Part shown: in pieces, positions 1 through 8,770 of the stretch
How the letters are laid out: each line of letters starts with the position of its first letter
Position numbering within the stretch: the stretch's first letter is position 1
Assembly (NCBI GenBank): GCA_017524545.1
Contig: JAFXVN010000081.1
Coordinates: 27,355-91,354 of the forward strand
Direction: 5' to 3'
DNA length: 64,000 nucleotides
Source: Bacteroidaceae bacterium
Lineage (GTDB): Bacteria; Bacteroidota; Bacteroidia; Bacteroidales; Bacteroidaceae
Position numbers and translations under genes: made by a program
Notes under the pieces: generated by a model
What the model was told of the DNA's origin: nothing
Database searches by the model: none
What the model saw: the letters and a program-made list of their open reading frames with translations, nothing else

Positions 1-42
1 ACTCTCATGTTGAACGAACTAAGAGTTAAAACAAGCGAATGC

Positions 43-74
43 TTTGGTTATCTTAGAATTTTGTTATACCTTTG
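43..74 (+). promoter_or_regulatory. Bacteroidetes-type promoter without a recognised gene
   Basis: TTTG at 43-46, a 20-base gap and TACCTTTG at 67-74 fit the Bacteroidetes housekeeping promoter (TTTG, 19-20 bases, TAnnTTTG). No convincing gene follows on this strand. The first 306 bases otherwise hold only a second box at 257 and a 63-codon reverse-strand frame (48-239) whose last codons lie inside this promoter, so I do not call that frame a gene. Confidence 0.5.
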
Positions 75-256
75 CACTCGACGAAGAGCCACGAAACAGG
101 CAGGTGGCTCTGAGTCGGGTGCTCTTTCAGGCAATTTATAGCAGAACATTGAATTGAGAACAGTCTCCAAATCGTAACCCCAAAATTTCTCAATCCTCTT
201 CATCGCCTTTATATAAAGAAGTTCTGCAAATTCTTCCAAAGTTACAAAAAAAGATA

Positions 257-264
257 TACCTTTG
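257..264 (+). promoter_or_regulatory. -7 box of the lipase-like gene
   Basis: TACCTTTG lies 42 bases before the ATG at 307. The upstream TTTG element is weak here. It is the only promoter-like box between the window start and the hydrolase that points towards it at close range. Confidence 0.6.
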
Positions 265-306
265 TGCTGTTAATGGCCTATCACCTATACTGAAAAAGAA
301 ACTTAA

Positions 307-1932
307 ATGACTAAAACAATATCAGCTATGAAAAACAGAAAAAGAACAACCATCATCCGTCATTTGAGCCTTCCCTTATGGATGCAGGCAGTCATCGTTT
401 TATCTTGTCTGACGATAGCCATGCCCTTCAAGGCTTGGGCGCAGAATGCAGAACCTTCGCAGCAACTGACGCAGTTGCTAATGCCCGGAACCAGTACGGT
501 CTATTACTTCAACTATCCGACTGTCAACTCCGCTGGCGAACCCATCGTGCTCTCGTCGGCTCTTATTGCCTGGACACCCAGTGACAGGCAGGAGACCGAC
601 AGCATCGAGAGTGTCCACATCTACAGCCATGCCACCATCGGAGCCGATGAGGAACGGCCCACATCAACAGGTTTCTCTAAAGAACAGATGGTGCTGCAGT
701 CCATGCCGAAACGCAACTATGTTTATGAAGGGGACCCAACTGCCGACTACATTGGGCATTGCATCATCATCGCGCCCGACTACGAGGGCTTTGGCGTGAC
801 CAAGGACTTGCCACACCCATACCTCTCGCAGCGACTGACGGCGCGGCAGGTGCTCGATGCCGCCACCTACGGACTTGAACTCTACCGCAAGACTTCCGAC
901 GAGCTGCTGCTGCCCCTCAAGAACGACTGGCGCATGTTTGCCATCGGCTATTCCCAGGGAGGTGCAGTCACGCTGGCTTTGCAACGCCTTATCGAGGAAG
1001 AAGGGCTTTCGGAGCAGTTGCACTTCTATGGCAGCATTTGCGGTGACGGGCCTTACGACCTCATAGAAACCCTGCGCTACTATTTCGAGGACGACGGCAC
1101 CAGCTATGGCGTGAAAACAGGCCACAGAAAGAACATGAGCACCTATCCCGTAGTGGTTCCCCTCATCATCAAGGGTATGTGCTCCACGCATCCCGCGATG
1201 GCTAAATACAGCATCGAGGACTTCCTGTCGCAGCAGCTGATTGATACCGGTGTGCTCGGTTGGATAGATAGCAAGGACTACACCACAGCCGATATGTCTA
1301 GGATGTGGCACGACCAGTTGGTGAATGGTTTGACGGCATCAGGCCGCTACTATTCCCCTGAGCAGATGGCGGAGATTTTCTCGCCCCAAGATGACAAAGT
1401 GGCTGGGCATCTTGAAAAGATGTTCACGCTAGCCACGTTTGACTACTTGAGCAACGCCGACAGCATGTCTGTCGTGCCGACCAATCCCACCACCGCCCAG
1501 CAGGCCCTGCATCTCGCCTTGGCCGAGAACTCCGTCGCCACGGGTTGGGAACCACAGCACCGCATACAGTTCTTCCACTCCCATGCCGACATGGTGGTGC
1601 CCTACGGTAATTATCTTGCCTTCCGCGACGCGCATCCAGACACAGAAAACACCATCTATCGCATCGATGACCCTTTCTTCGAAAGCGACCACATGACTGC
1701 TGCCGTCGTCTTTTTCCTGAATCTGTGTCCCAGCTCCACTTACGCTCCTGACTTCCAGTGGATTTGCGAGGGTGTTGTTCCGTCAGGCATAGGTGCGAGG
1801 AACTTTGCCGATGCTCAACGTCTGACGGGCAACGACGACAACTGGTACACCCTCGACGGCCGCCGCCTCAGCAGCAGACCAACCGCGAATGGCATCTATA
1901 TTCACAATCAAAGGAAAGTCATCATAAAATAG
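307..1932 (+). CDS. secreted alpha/beta hydrolase, secretory-lipase-like, with T9SS-like tail
   Basis: A 541-residue predicted exported esterase or lipase. An N-terminal hydrophobic segment (about residues 25-46, ending AWA-Q) is a signal peptide; the long basic stretch before it suggests the start may instead be the ATG at 328. The nucleophile elbow GYSQGG puts Ser216 in the catalytic position. Candidate acid and histidine residues sit in the HSHADMVVP segment and in DHMTAA near residue 463. The overall layout (a long lid region between the nucleophile and the last two residues) resembles the secretory lipase/serine peptidase group rather than short esterases. The protein ends in LDGRRL, then GIYI and a basic KVIIK end, like a shortened T9SS C-terminal signal. 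Substrate unknown; a peptidase is possible. Confidence 0.8.
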   Translation: MTKTISAMKNRKRTTIIRHLSLPLWMQAVIVLSCLTIAMPFKAWAQNAEPSQQLTQLLMPGTSTVYYFNYPTVNSAGEPIVLSSALIAWTPSDRQETDSIESVHIYSHATIGADEERPTSTGFSKEQMVLQSMPKRNYVYEGDPTADYIGHCIIIAPDYEGFGVTKDLPHPYLSQRLTARQVLDAATYGLELYRKTSDELLLPLKNDWRMFAIGYSQGGAVTLALQRLIEEEGLSEQLHFYGSICGDGPYDLIETLRYYFEDDGTSYGVKTGHRKNMSTYPVVVPLIIKGMCSTHPAMAKYSIEDFLSQQLIDTGVLGWIDSKDYTTADMSRMWHDQLVNGLTASGRYYSPEQMAEIFSPQDDKVAGHLEKMFTLATFDYLSNADSMSVVPTNPTTAQQALHLALAENSVATGWEPQHRIQFFHSHADMVVPYGNYLAFRDAHPDTENTIYRIDDPFFESDHMTAAVVFFLNLCPSSTYAPDFQWICEGVVPSGIGARNFADAQRLTGNDDNWYTLDGRRLSSRPTANGIYIHNQRKVIIK

Positions 1933-2004
1933 CGCAACAGGGCAATTCATGGGCAATTGATGATAATTCGTGTGAAAAAAGAAAAGATTCTCGGATATTA
2001 GTTG

Positions 2005-2012
2005 TATCTTTG
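2005..2012 (+). promoter_or_regulatory. promoter of the VapBC-like pair
   Basis: TATCTTTG ends 27 bases before the antitoxin ATG at 2040, the usual distance for a -7 box in this group. The upstream element is not clear. Confidence 0.6.
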
Positions 2013-2039
2013 CACGCAGAAAGCGAAAAAGGTACGATT

Positions 2040-2201
2040 ATGGAAGAAAAGAAGTTCAAAAACAGGAGAGAGCAGGCCGAATGGTATGCCCAATTGATGG
2101 GTTGGGGACCGATGACCGAAGAGGACAAGATTGCCCTCGACGATGCCGTAAGACTGGTAACTAACCTTGACTCAAAGCCACGGTATGCGGTATCTCATTG
2201 A
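2040..2201 (+). CDS. small antitoxin-like protein paired with a PIN toxin
   Basis: A 53-residue acidic protein starting MEEKKFKNRREQ. I do not recognise a named DNA-binding fold, but its size, its charge, its own promoter and its 17-base overlap with the PIN-domain gene are those of a type II antitoxin. The start at 2040 is chosen because it is the first ATG after the promoter; the open frame runs further upstream into the lipase gene. Expected role: to bind and neutralise the downstream PIN ribonuclease and to repress the shared promoter, by analogy with VapB. Inferred from context only. Confidence 0.7.
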   Translation: MEEKKFKNRREQAEWYAQLMGWGPMTEEDKIALDDAVRLVTNLDSKPRYAVSH

Positions 2202-2601
2202 CACGCATATCTACATCTGGTATGCGAAGGACCGCGACAGATTGTCTCGCGACGTGCTGGCTATCCTCGACGACTACGAGAACCAGATTTACCTGAGTGC
2301 CGAGTCGCTCAGGGAGTTCGTGATTCTGTGGAACAACAAACCGCACATCCGACGATGGTGGAAGTCGCCATTAGCGATGATACAGTCAGTGGAAAAAGGT
2401 TACAGATTTGAAATCCTCTACCTCCACAAGGAGCACTACGAGCGTTATGCCCGTCTCGAAATCAACGAGGCGCAGAAGCACTACGACCCGAGCGACCACA
2501 TGATAATCTCGCACGCGCTATGCAATAACATGCCCCTCATCAGCGACGATGACAAGTTCCCGTTCTACCGGGGCCAGGGTCTGGAGCTGATTGAGAATTA
2601 A
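2185..2601 (+). CDS. PIN-domain ribonuclease toxin, VapC-like
   Basis: A 138-residue PIN-domain protein. The family acts as an Mg-dependent endoribonuclease through a cluster of acidic residues. Visible here are MRYLIDTHIYIW at the start (first Asp), a Glu in the SLREFV segment, an Asp in DPSDHMIISHA and Asp residues in ISDDDKF. DTHxxxW followed by SDHMIISHA is typical of the Bacteroidetes VapC subgroup. The start is set at the ATG at 2185 because the DTH motif should lie within the first ten residues; a TTG at 2167 would add six residues. It overlaps the antitoxin gene, so the two are probably translated together. Confidence 0.85.
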   Translation: MRYLIDTHIYIWYAKDRDRLSRDVLAILDDYENQIYLSAESLREFVILWNNKPHIRRWWKSPLAMIQSVEKGYRFEILYLHKEHYERYARLEINEAQKHYDPSDHMIISHALCNNMPLISDDDKFPFYRGQGLELIEN

Positions 2602-2670
2602 GCATACCCCATTATTAAAAAATGGTTGTATGTAAGAAGTGATAAGTCAATCCTTAAACAATAAATAGAA

Positions 2671-4509
2671 ATGGTGGAAATTAGGGAAAAGGAATCTGTA
2701 GTAGTTAGATTCTCTGGTGATTCTGGCGACGGTATGCAGTTGGCCGGAAACATTTTTTCTACGGTCAGTGCTACCGTAGGCAACAGTATCAGCACCTTCC
2801 CCGACTATCCTGCCGACATCCGCGCTCCGCAAGGTTCGCTGACGGGTGTGAGCGGCTTTCAGGTGCATATCGGTGCCGGGCAGGTCTATACCCCAGGCGA
2901 CCTCTGCGATGTGCTGGTGGCTATGAATGCCGCAGCCCTGAAGACGCAGTACCGCTATGCGAAGCCCGATGCCGCTATCATCATCGATACCGACAGCTTT
3001 GGCCCGAAGGATTTGGAGAAGGCGCAGTTCAAGACCGAGGACTATCTGGGCGAGATGGGCATTGACCCGGACCGCGTGATAGCCTGCCCGCTCACAACGA
3101 TGGTGAAAGATTGCCTGAAGGACAGCGGGATGGATGCCAAGAGCGTCAGCAAGTGCCGCAACATGTTTGCCCTGGGCCTCGTCTGCTGGCTCTTCGACCG
3201 CGACCTCAACGTGGCCTTCAACTTCCTCCGGGAGAAGTTTGCCAAGAAACCTGAGGTGGCAGAAGCCAACATCAAGGTCATTCAGGCTGGCTATGACTAC
3301 GGACACAACACGCACTCGAGCGTGGCGAACGTCTATCGCATCGAGACGAAGCACAAGGTGCCTGGCCGCTACATGGACATCACGGGTAACAAGGCTACGG
3401 CATACGGTTTCATCGCCGCTGCCGAGAAAGCTGGACTGAAGCTCTACCTCGGCTCATATCCCATCACGCCTGCTACGGACGTGCTGCACGAGCTGTCGAA
3501 GCACAAGAGCCTCGGCGTGATTACTGTGCAGTGCGAGGACGAGATAGCGGGCTGCGCCAGTGCCGTCGGCGCATCTTTCGCAGGGGCGTTGGCTGTGACC
3601 AGCACCAGCGGTCCCGGCATCTGCCTGAAGAGCGAGGCAATGAACTTGGCAGTCATCATGGAGCTGCCACTCGTGGTGCTCGACGTTCAGCGCGGCGGAC
3701 CGGCTACAGGCCTGCCCACCAAGAGCGAACAGACCGACTTGCTGCAGGCACTCTTCGGCAGAAACGGCGAGAGTCCGATGCCCGTCATTGCAGCCTCCAG
3801 CCCCACCGACTGCTTCGATGCTGCCTATACTGCTGCAAAGATGGCGTTGGAGCACATGACACCTGTCATCCTGATGACCGACGCATTCGTTGCCAACGGT
3901 TCGGGTGCATTCAAGCTGCCCAACCTCGCAGACTATCCTGCCATCCAGCCTCCATACGTCCCCGAGGAACTTAGGGGTTCTTGGACACCCTACATGCGCA
4001 ATGCAGAGGGTGTCCGCTACTGGGCTGTGCCTGGTCGCGAGGGCTTCGAGCACATCCTGGGCGGACTGGAGAAGGACGACAAGACGGGTGCCATCAGCAC
4101 CAATCCCGAGAACCACGACCTGATGACCCGCAAGCGTCAGGCGAAGATAGACGCTATTCCCGTTCCCGACCTCGAAGTGCTGGGCGACAAGGACGATGCA
4201 GAGCTGCTCATCGTCGGCTTTGGCGGCACCTACGGCCACCTTCATGCCGCAATGGACGAACTCCGTGCTCAGGGCAAGAAAGTCGCCCTCGCTCACTTCC
4301 GCTACATCAACCCGCTGCCCAAGAACACAGCCGAGGTGCTGAAGAAGTACCCGAAGGTGGTGGTGGCCGAACAGAACATGGGTCAGCTCGCCGCCTGGCT
4401 CCGCATGAAAGTCGATGGCTTCGTACCCATGCAGTTCAACCAAGTAAAGGGACAGCCATTTGTCGTGAACGAACTCGTCGAAGCATTCGAATGTTTAGTT
4501 AAGAGTTAA
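2671..4509 (+). CDS. korA: 2-oxoglutarate:ferredoxin oxidoreductase, subunit alpha (gamma-alpha fusion)
   Basis: A 612-residue subunit of the cytoplasmic enzyme that decarboxylates 2-oxoglutarate to succinyl-CoA and reduces ferredoxin, or runs in reverse to fix CO2. Residues 1-190 form the gamma-type domain (GDSGDGMQLAG at 16-26). The alpha domain starts near residue 240 with LGSYPITPATD and contains the STSGPGICLKSEA segment. The length fits the fused KorA of Bacteroidetes. The last residues (LVKS) and the stop are encoded inside a short repeat arm, so the native end may have been slightly altered. korB follows but is separated by an inserted four-helix-bundle gene. Other 2-oxoacid ferredoxin oxidoreductases are possible, but order and sequence favour Kor. 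Confidence 0.9.
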   Translation: MVEIREKESVVVRFSGDSGDGMQLAGNIFSTVSATVGNSISTFPDYPADIRAPQGSLTGVSGFQVHIGAGQVYTPGDLCDVLVAMNAAALKTQYRYAKPDAAIIIDTDSFGPKDLEKAQFKTEDYLGEMGIDPDRVIACPLTTMVKDCLKDSGMDAKSVSKCRNMFALGLVCWLFDRDLNVAFNFLREKFAKKPEVAEANIKVIQAGYDYGHNTHSSVANVYRIETKHKVPGRYMDITGNKATAYGFIAAAEKAGLKLYLGSYPITPATDVLHELSKHKSLGVITVQCEDEIAGCASAVGASFAGALAVTSTSGPGICLKSEAMNLAVIMELPLVVLDVQRGGPATGLPTKSEQTDLLQALFGRNGESPMPVIAASSPTDCFDAAYTAAKMALEHMTPVILMTDAFVANGSGAFKLPNLADYPAIQPPYVPEELRGSWTPYMRNAEGVRYWAVPGREGFEHILGGLEKDDKTGAISTNPENHDLMTRKRQAKIDAIPVPDLEVLGDKDDAELLIVGFGGTYGHLHAAMDELRAQGKKVALAHFRYINPLPKNTAEVLKKYPKVVVAEQNMGQLAAWLRMKVDGFVPMQFNQVKGQPFVVNELVEAFECLVKS

Positions 4510-4940
4510 GAATTAAGAGTTAAGAAAGAATGTCACAAGACATACTAATAGACAAACGCTCTTATTTGTTTGCCCTTCGAATAGTAAAGGCTTATAAGTA
4601 TCTGACAAAGCAGCAGAATGAATACGTCCTGTCAAAGCAGATGCTTCGTAGTGGAACTGCCATTGGCGCAATGATGCGAGAAGCCAAGTTTGCCCAAAGC
4701 CGTGCGGACTTTGTCAGCAAAGCATCAATTGCCTTGAAGGAAGCAAATGAAACTCTTTATTGGCTGGAACTCTTACATGATAGCGAATATATTGACGAAA
4801 AAACATTTAACTCAATTCATACCGAGGCAGATGAGATAACAGCTATCTTAGCCTCTATAGTAAAATCAACAAAGGAGAACACGGAGAAATACGACAACGC
4901 AAAAGGTGTTTTTCTTAACTCTTAACTCTTAATTCTTAAC
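4498..4940. repeat. inverted-repeat cassette carrying a four-helix-bundle gene
   Basis: Left arm 4498-4528 and right arm 4911-4940 are built from the words GTTAAGA, ATTAAGA and GTTAAGA and face each other. The reverse complement of the right arm matches the left arm over about 30 bases apart from the order of the words. The only thing between them is the four-helix-bundle gene. The korA stop codon and the stop codon of the enclosed gene both lie within the arms. The whole unit separates korA from korB, which are normally adjacent. Confidence 0.8.
4530..4925 (+). CDS. four-helix-bundle protein (S23/IVP family)
   Basis: A 131-residue all-helical protein of the family first found as open frames in intervening sequences of 23S rRNA. 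Visible hallmarks are LRSGTAIGAMMREA near residues 41-54, then the KASIALKEANETLYWLELL segment, and a long last helix. No enzymatic motif is present and the biochemical role of the family is not known. The gene sits alone inside inverted repeats between korA and korB. Its last codons (LNS, stop) are supplied by the right repeat arm. Codon use looks AT-richer than that of the flanking kor genes, which fits arrival by transfer. Confidence 0.9.
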   Translation: MSQDILIDKRSYLFALRIVKAYKYLTKQQNEYVLSKQMLRSGTAIGAMMREAKFAQSRADFVSKASIALKEANETLYWLELLHDSEYIDEKTFNSIHTEADEITAILASIVKSTKENTEKYDNAKGVFLNS

Positions 4941-4945
4941 TAAAG

Positions 4946-5938
4946 ATGTATAGCGCACAAGATTATAAGAAGGGACAGCCGCGTTGGTGTCCTGGATGCG
5001 GCGACCACTTTTTCCTGTCCAGTCTGCATAAAGCAATGGCAGAGATAGGTGTGGCGCCTTCGCAGACCGCCGTTATCAGCGGTATCGGTTGTTCCAGCCG
5101 TCTGCCCCACTATATGGCAACATACGGCATGAACACCATTCACGGCCGCGCCGCAGCGATTGCTACTGGCTGCAAGGTGGCAAACCCCGACCTGGCCGTA
5201 TGGCAGGTGAGCGGCGACGGCGACGGCCTCGCCATCGGCGGCAACCACTTCATACACGCCAACCGCCGCAACATCAACCTTAACATGATTCTGCTGAACA
5301 ACCGCATCTACGGCTTGACCAAGGGACAGTACAGCCCCACCAGTCCGCGCGGTTTCGTCAGCAAGTCGTCGCCCTATGGCACCGTGGAAGACCCCTTCCG
5401 CCCTGCCGAGCTTTGCTTCGGCGCACGCGGCCATTTCTTCGCCCGTGCCGTCGCCACCGATGCCCCCGGAACTATCGAAGTGCTCAAGGCTGCCTATAGC
5501 CACAAGGGTGCCAGCGTCTGCGAGATTTTGCAGAACTGCGTCATCTTCAACAACGGCACGCACGACGCTGTCTATAGCAAAGAGGGTCGCACGAAGAATG
5601 CGATTTACCTGAAGCACGGCGAGAAGATGCTCTTCGGCGAGAACAATGAGTATGGTATCGTGCAGGAAGGCTTCGGCGTGAAGGCTGTGAAGCTGGGTGA
5701 AGATGGTTACACGGAGGCCGATGTGCTGGTTCACGATGCAAAATGCGAGGACAACACCTTGCAGCTGAAGCTGGCAGAGATGGAGTGGCCCATTGCCCTC
5801 GGTGTCATCCGCGATGTGGAGGCTCCCACCTACGACGACTGCGTCATGGCTCAGATAGAGGAAGTCAAGGCAAAAAAGAAGTACCACAACTTCGCCGAAC
5901 TCCTCGAGACGAACGACATCTGGACAGTCAGCGAATAG
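4946..5938 (+). CDS. korB: 2-oxoglutarate:ferredoxin oxidoreductase, subunit beta
   Basis: A 330-residue thiamine-diphosphate-binding partner of KorA. CPGCGDH at residues 15-21 starts the beta subunit, GIGCSSR follows near residue 48, and the VSGDGDGLAIGGNHF segment with a following NN (about 90-122) is the thiamine diphosphate/Mg site. The length fits the family. The first ATG lies five bases after the right arm of the repeat cassette. The start is clear from the conserved RWCPGCG beginning. No ferredoxin-like korD gene is seen on either side. Confidence 0.92.
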   Translation: MYSAQDYKKGQPRWCPGCGDHFFLSSLHKAMAEIGVAPSQTAVISGIGCSSRLPHYMATYGMNTIHGRAAAIATGCKVANPDLAVWQVSGDGDGLAIGGNHFIHANRRNINLNMILLNNRIYGLTKGQYSPTSPRGFVSKSSPYGTVEDPFRPAELCFGARGHFFARAVATDAPGTIEVLKAAYSHKGASVCEILQNCVIFNNGTHDAVYSKEGRTKNAIYLKHGEKMLFGENNEYGIVQEGFGVKAVKLGEDGYTEADVLVHDAKCEDNTLQLKLAEMEWPIALGVIRDVEAPTYDDCVMAQIEEVKAKKKYHNFAELLETNDIWTVSE

Positions 5939-5952
5939 GAAAGGAATCAGTA

Positions 5953-8754
5953 ATGCCAATAGAAAAACATTTTAACAGACTCTTTTTTGCTGCCGTTCTT
6001 TGCCTTGTGCATCCCGTGCTGTGCCTGTACGCAGAAAGGCCGGTTGAAGAGAACTACAAGCTGACTGGCACCGTGATAGGGACGGAGCCGAGCTTCGACT
6101 ATGACACGCAGGCGGCCACATACGACGTGAACACTGCGGCAAATGCCTTCGATGGAGACTTCTCCACCTACGTCGCCACCTACGAGCGGTCGCACGCCTG
6201 GGTAGGTCTGGACCTTGGCACCCCCCACGTCATTACACGTGTGGGGTGGAGTCCGCGTAACGGCGGTGTGGGTCCCAGCCGTGTCGTGCTGGGACTCTTC
6301 GAGGGTTCCAACCGCGAGGATTTCATGGATGCCATTCCCCTGTATATGATTACGGAGAAGGGAACCATAGGCGTGATGTCATACGCCGACGTGCACGTCT
6401 CGCGCGGCTTCCGCTATGTCCGCTGGTGCGCTCCGGCCGACAGCCGTTGCAACATTGCCGAGCTGGAGTTCTATGGTCATGTGGGCGAAGGCGACGATTC
6501 CCAATTCTATCAGCTGACCAACCTGCCCACGCTCTCCTATCATACCTACGATGGGATAGAGCCTTACGACAAGGTGCATGAGCTGGAATCCGAGATGTGC
6601 CTTATCTACGACGGAGGCACCCGCGTGCAGGAATATCCCATTCTGGCCCGAGAGCGCGGCAACGGCTCCCGTTACGAAGCTTTCCTGAAGCGTCCTTACC
6701 GCATCAAGTTCAACGACGGCAAGAGCCACCACATGCTCAGAGGCTCTTCACTGCAGAGTCCGGCCAAGAGCAAGAAATGGACGCTGATTCCCAACTGGCG
6801 CGAGAAGAGCTTGATGCGCAACAACATCGCCTTCGAGATGAGCCGACGGCTGGGACTGAGCTATACGCCCTGGATTCAGAATGTGGATGTCATCGTGAAC
6901 GGAGAGTACAAGGGCAACTATCAGCTCTGCGACCAGGTGACGGTGGACCCCCATCGGGTGGATATCTTCGAGATGGCCTCCGACGATAGCGAGGAGTCCA
7001 ACATCAGCGGCGGCTATCTGCTGGAGATAACCAGCCCTGGAGGTGAGCAATATCATTTCAGCAGCGACTACGGCGGCATTCCTGTGGACGTCAAATATCC
7101 CGACGACAACGACATCACCTCCGAACAGTTCTCGTACATCCGCGATGCTTTCAACGAAATGGAGTCCCGCCTGTGGAGCGCCGACTACATGGATGCGGAT
7201 ATAGGGTATCGCAGCAGACTGGACTTGGACAGCTTCCTGCGCTTCTTCCTGGTGGGCGAGTTTGCGGGCAACCACGACGCCATGTGGAGCCTGTATCTCT
7301 ACAAGGAGCGCGATGACGACCTCTTCCATTTCGGTCCCGTGTGGGACTTCGACCTCTCGATGGACAACGACCAGCGTTCCTACCCGGCGAACGGGAAACC
7401 CGAATGGCTTTTCAACTACGGCTCTGCCGTCACGGGCATTCGAAGCTTCGTGAACCGCATTCTTTCCGACCCCGATGCGACAGAAATGCTCAGCTCCATC
7501 TGGGCTGAGATGAGGGAGAGCGGTGCATTCTCGCGCGACAGCCTTTGGGCATTTGTGGACAGCCTGGGCGTGGTGCTCGATGAATCCCAGAAGCTGAATT
7601 TTACCCGCTGGGACAACCTGGGGACACTCCTCACGCTCCAGCAGTTCGCTCCCGGCACCTATCAGGGGGAACTCGACATCATCAAGGACTATCTGAAGGA
7701 GCGCATCCGCTGGATAGACAACAAGCTGGGATATGGCACGAACCCGGATGTTCCCGTGGAGACGGACTTCGCCATATCCACGCCAGAGCAGCTGCTTGAC
7801 TTTGCCGACCGAGTGAATGACGGCTATACCAACATCAATGCTACGGTCACTGCCGACCTGGACTTCCAGGGCTATCGTATCTCTCCCATTGGCACCCAGC
7901 TCAATCCATACGTCGGATGCTTCGACGGTGGAGGACACATTTTCAGTAACCTGAAGATAGAAACGGGCAGCAATTACGCTGGTCTCTTCGGCGTCGTTAG
8001 CGGCGGTGCCACCATCAAGAACTTTGTGCTCGACAAGACCTGCTCCATCAGCGGTGCAGCCTTTGTAGGCATCATCGGCGGTTCCAACAATGGCGGCACT
8101 GTCACCATGGAATGCCTGGGCAATGAGGGTTCCGTGACATCCACGAAACAGAACGCTGGCGGCATCTTCGGCTGTAATATGAGTGGAGCTGCCACACCTA
8201 TCTTCATCAACTGCTATGTGACTGGACCTGTAAAGGGAGGCAAAGAGAGCGGACAGATAACCGGCTATGGTGCCAACGGCCAAGCCCACAATTGCTACTG
8301 TAGCGGAACCATCGAGGGCTATTATTACCAGGACATGAGCGATGCCATGCTGCGCGGCAATCCACGGTCCACCAACTGCTACTCCACCGTGCCCGACAAG
8401 AACGCCACGGTGATTATGTTAGACCAGGTGGCAAGTGGAGAATTGTGCTATCTGCTCAACCAGTATCTCGATGCCAACGTATGGTATCAGACCCTTGGAG
8501 AGGACGACCATCCCGTGCTGGATTCCACCCACGGCGTGGTCATGCTTGCCGACGACGGAACATACTACAATGACCCAGACAGAGCCAAGGAGATTCAAAA
8601 CTCCGGGTTCGCGAATCGGGACAAGGGCAATGCCATTTATAACCTTGCCGGCCAGCAAATCGTAAACAGCAAATTGTCAAACGGCAAATTCCCAAGGGGC
8701 ATTCACATCATCCGCATGAGCGACGGCACGACAAAGAAGGTCGTGATGAAGTGA
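5953..8754 (+). CDS. large secreted CotH-domain protein with GLUG repeats and T9SS-like tail
   Basis: A 933-residue predicted surface protein. Residues 1-28 are a signal peptide. About 35-165 look like a discoidin/F5-8C-type module (NAFDGDFSTYV, then WVGLDLGTPHVITRV). About 185-600 form the CotH domain, with YKGNYQLCDQV and VWDFDLSMDND; CotH proteins of spore coats are atypical protein kinases, and the DFD-like segment fits the metal-binding motif. About 610-850 carry GLUG-type repeats such as LFGVVSGGATIKNF. The tail (IYNLAGQQ, then PRGIH and KKVVMK) resembles a T9SS signal; part of it is encoded by a dispersed repeat. It starts 14 bases after korB. The frame is open further upstream, but only the ATG at 5953 gives a signal peptide. 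Confidence 0.85.
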   Translation: MPIEKHFNRLFFAAVLCLVHPVLCLYAERPVEENYKLTGTVIGTEPSFDYDTQAATYDVNTAANAFDGDFSTYVATYERSHAWVGLDLGTPHVITRVGWSPRNGGVGPSRVVLGLFEGSNREDFMDAIPLYMITEKGTIGVMSYADVHVSRGFRYVRWCAPADSRCNIAELEFYGHVGEGDDSQFYQLTNLPTLSYHTYDGIEPYDKVHELESEMCLIYDGGTRVQEYPILARERGNGSRYEAFLKRPYRIKFNDGKSHHMLRGSSLQSPAKSKKWTLIPNWREKSLMRNNIAFEMSRRLGLSYTPWIQNVDVIVNGEYKGNYQLCDQVTVDPHRVDIFEMASDDSEESNISGGYLLEITSPGGEQYHFSSDYGGIPVDVKYPDDNDITSEQFSYIRDAFNEMESRLWSADYMDADIGYRSRLDLDSFLRFFLVGEFAGNHDAMWSLYLYKERDDDLFHFGPVWDFDLSMDNDQRSYPANGKPEWLFNYGSAVTGIRSFVNRILSDPDATEMLSSIWAEMRESGAFSRDSLWAFVDSLGVVLDESQKLNFTRWDNLGTLLTLQQFAPGTYQGELDIIKDYLKERIRWIDNKLGYGTNPDVPVETDFAISTPEQLLDFADRVNDGYTNINATVTADLDFQGYRISPIGTQLNPYVGCFDGGGHIFSNLKIETGSNYAGLFGVVSGGATIKNFVLDKTCSISGAAFVGIIGGSNNGGTVTMECLGNEGSVTSTKQNAGGIFGCNMSGAATPIFINCYVTGPVKGGKESGQITGYGANGQAHNCYCSGTIEGYYYQDMSDAMLRGNPRSTNCYSTVPDKNATVIMLDQVASGELCYLLNQYLDANVWYQTLGEDDHPVLDSTHGVVMLADDGTYYNDPDRAKEIQNSGFANRDKGNAIYNLAGQQIVNSKLSNGKFPRGIHIIRMSDGTTKKVVMK

Positions 8755-8770
8755 GTGACGGTCTTGTTGC

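Noticed and set aside
48-239. 63-codon reverse-strand open frame (MEEFAELLYIKAMKRIEKFW...)
   Set aside because: Its end overlaps a good forward promoter, it has no promoter of its own visible and no recognised family. It could be a gene remnant but I cannot support it.
4530-4925. Accessory variability protein (Avd) of a diversity-generating retroelement
   Set aside because: Avd is also a four-helix bundle, but there is no reverse transcriptase, template repeat or variable repeat in the window.
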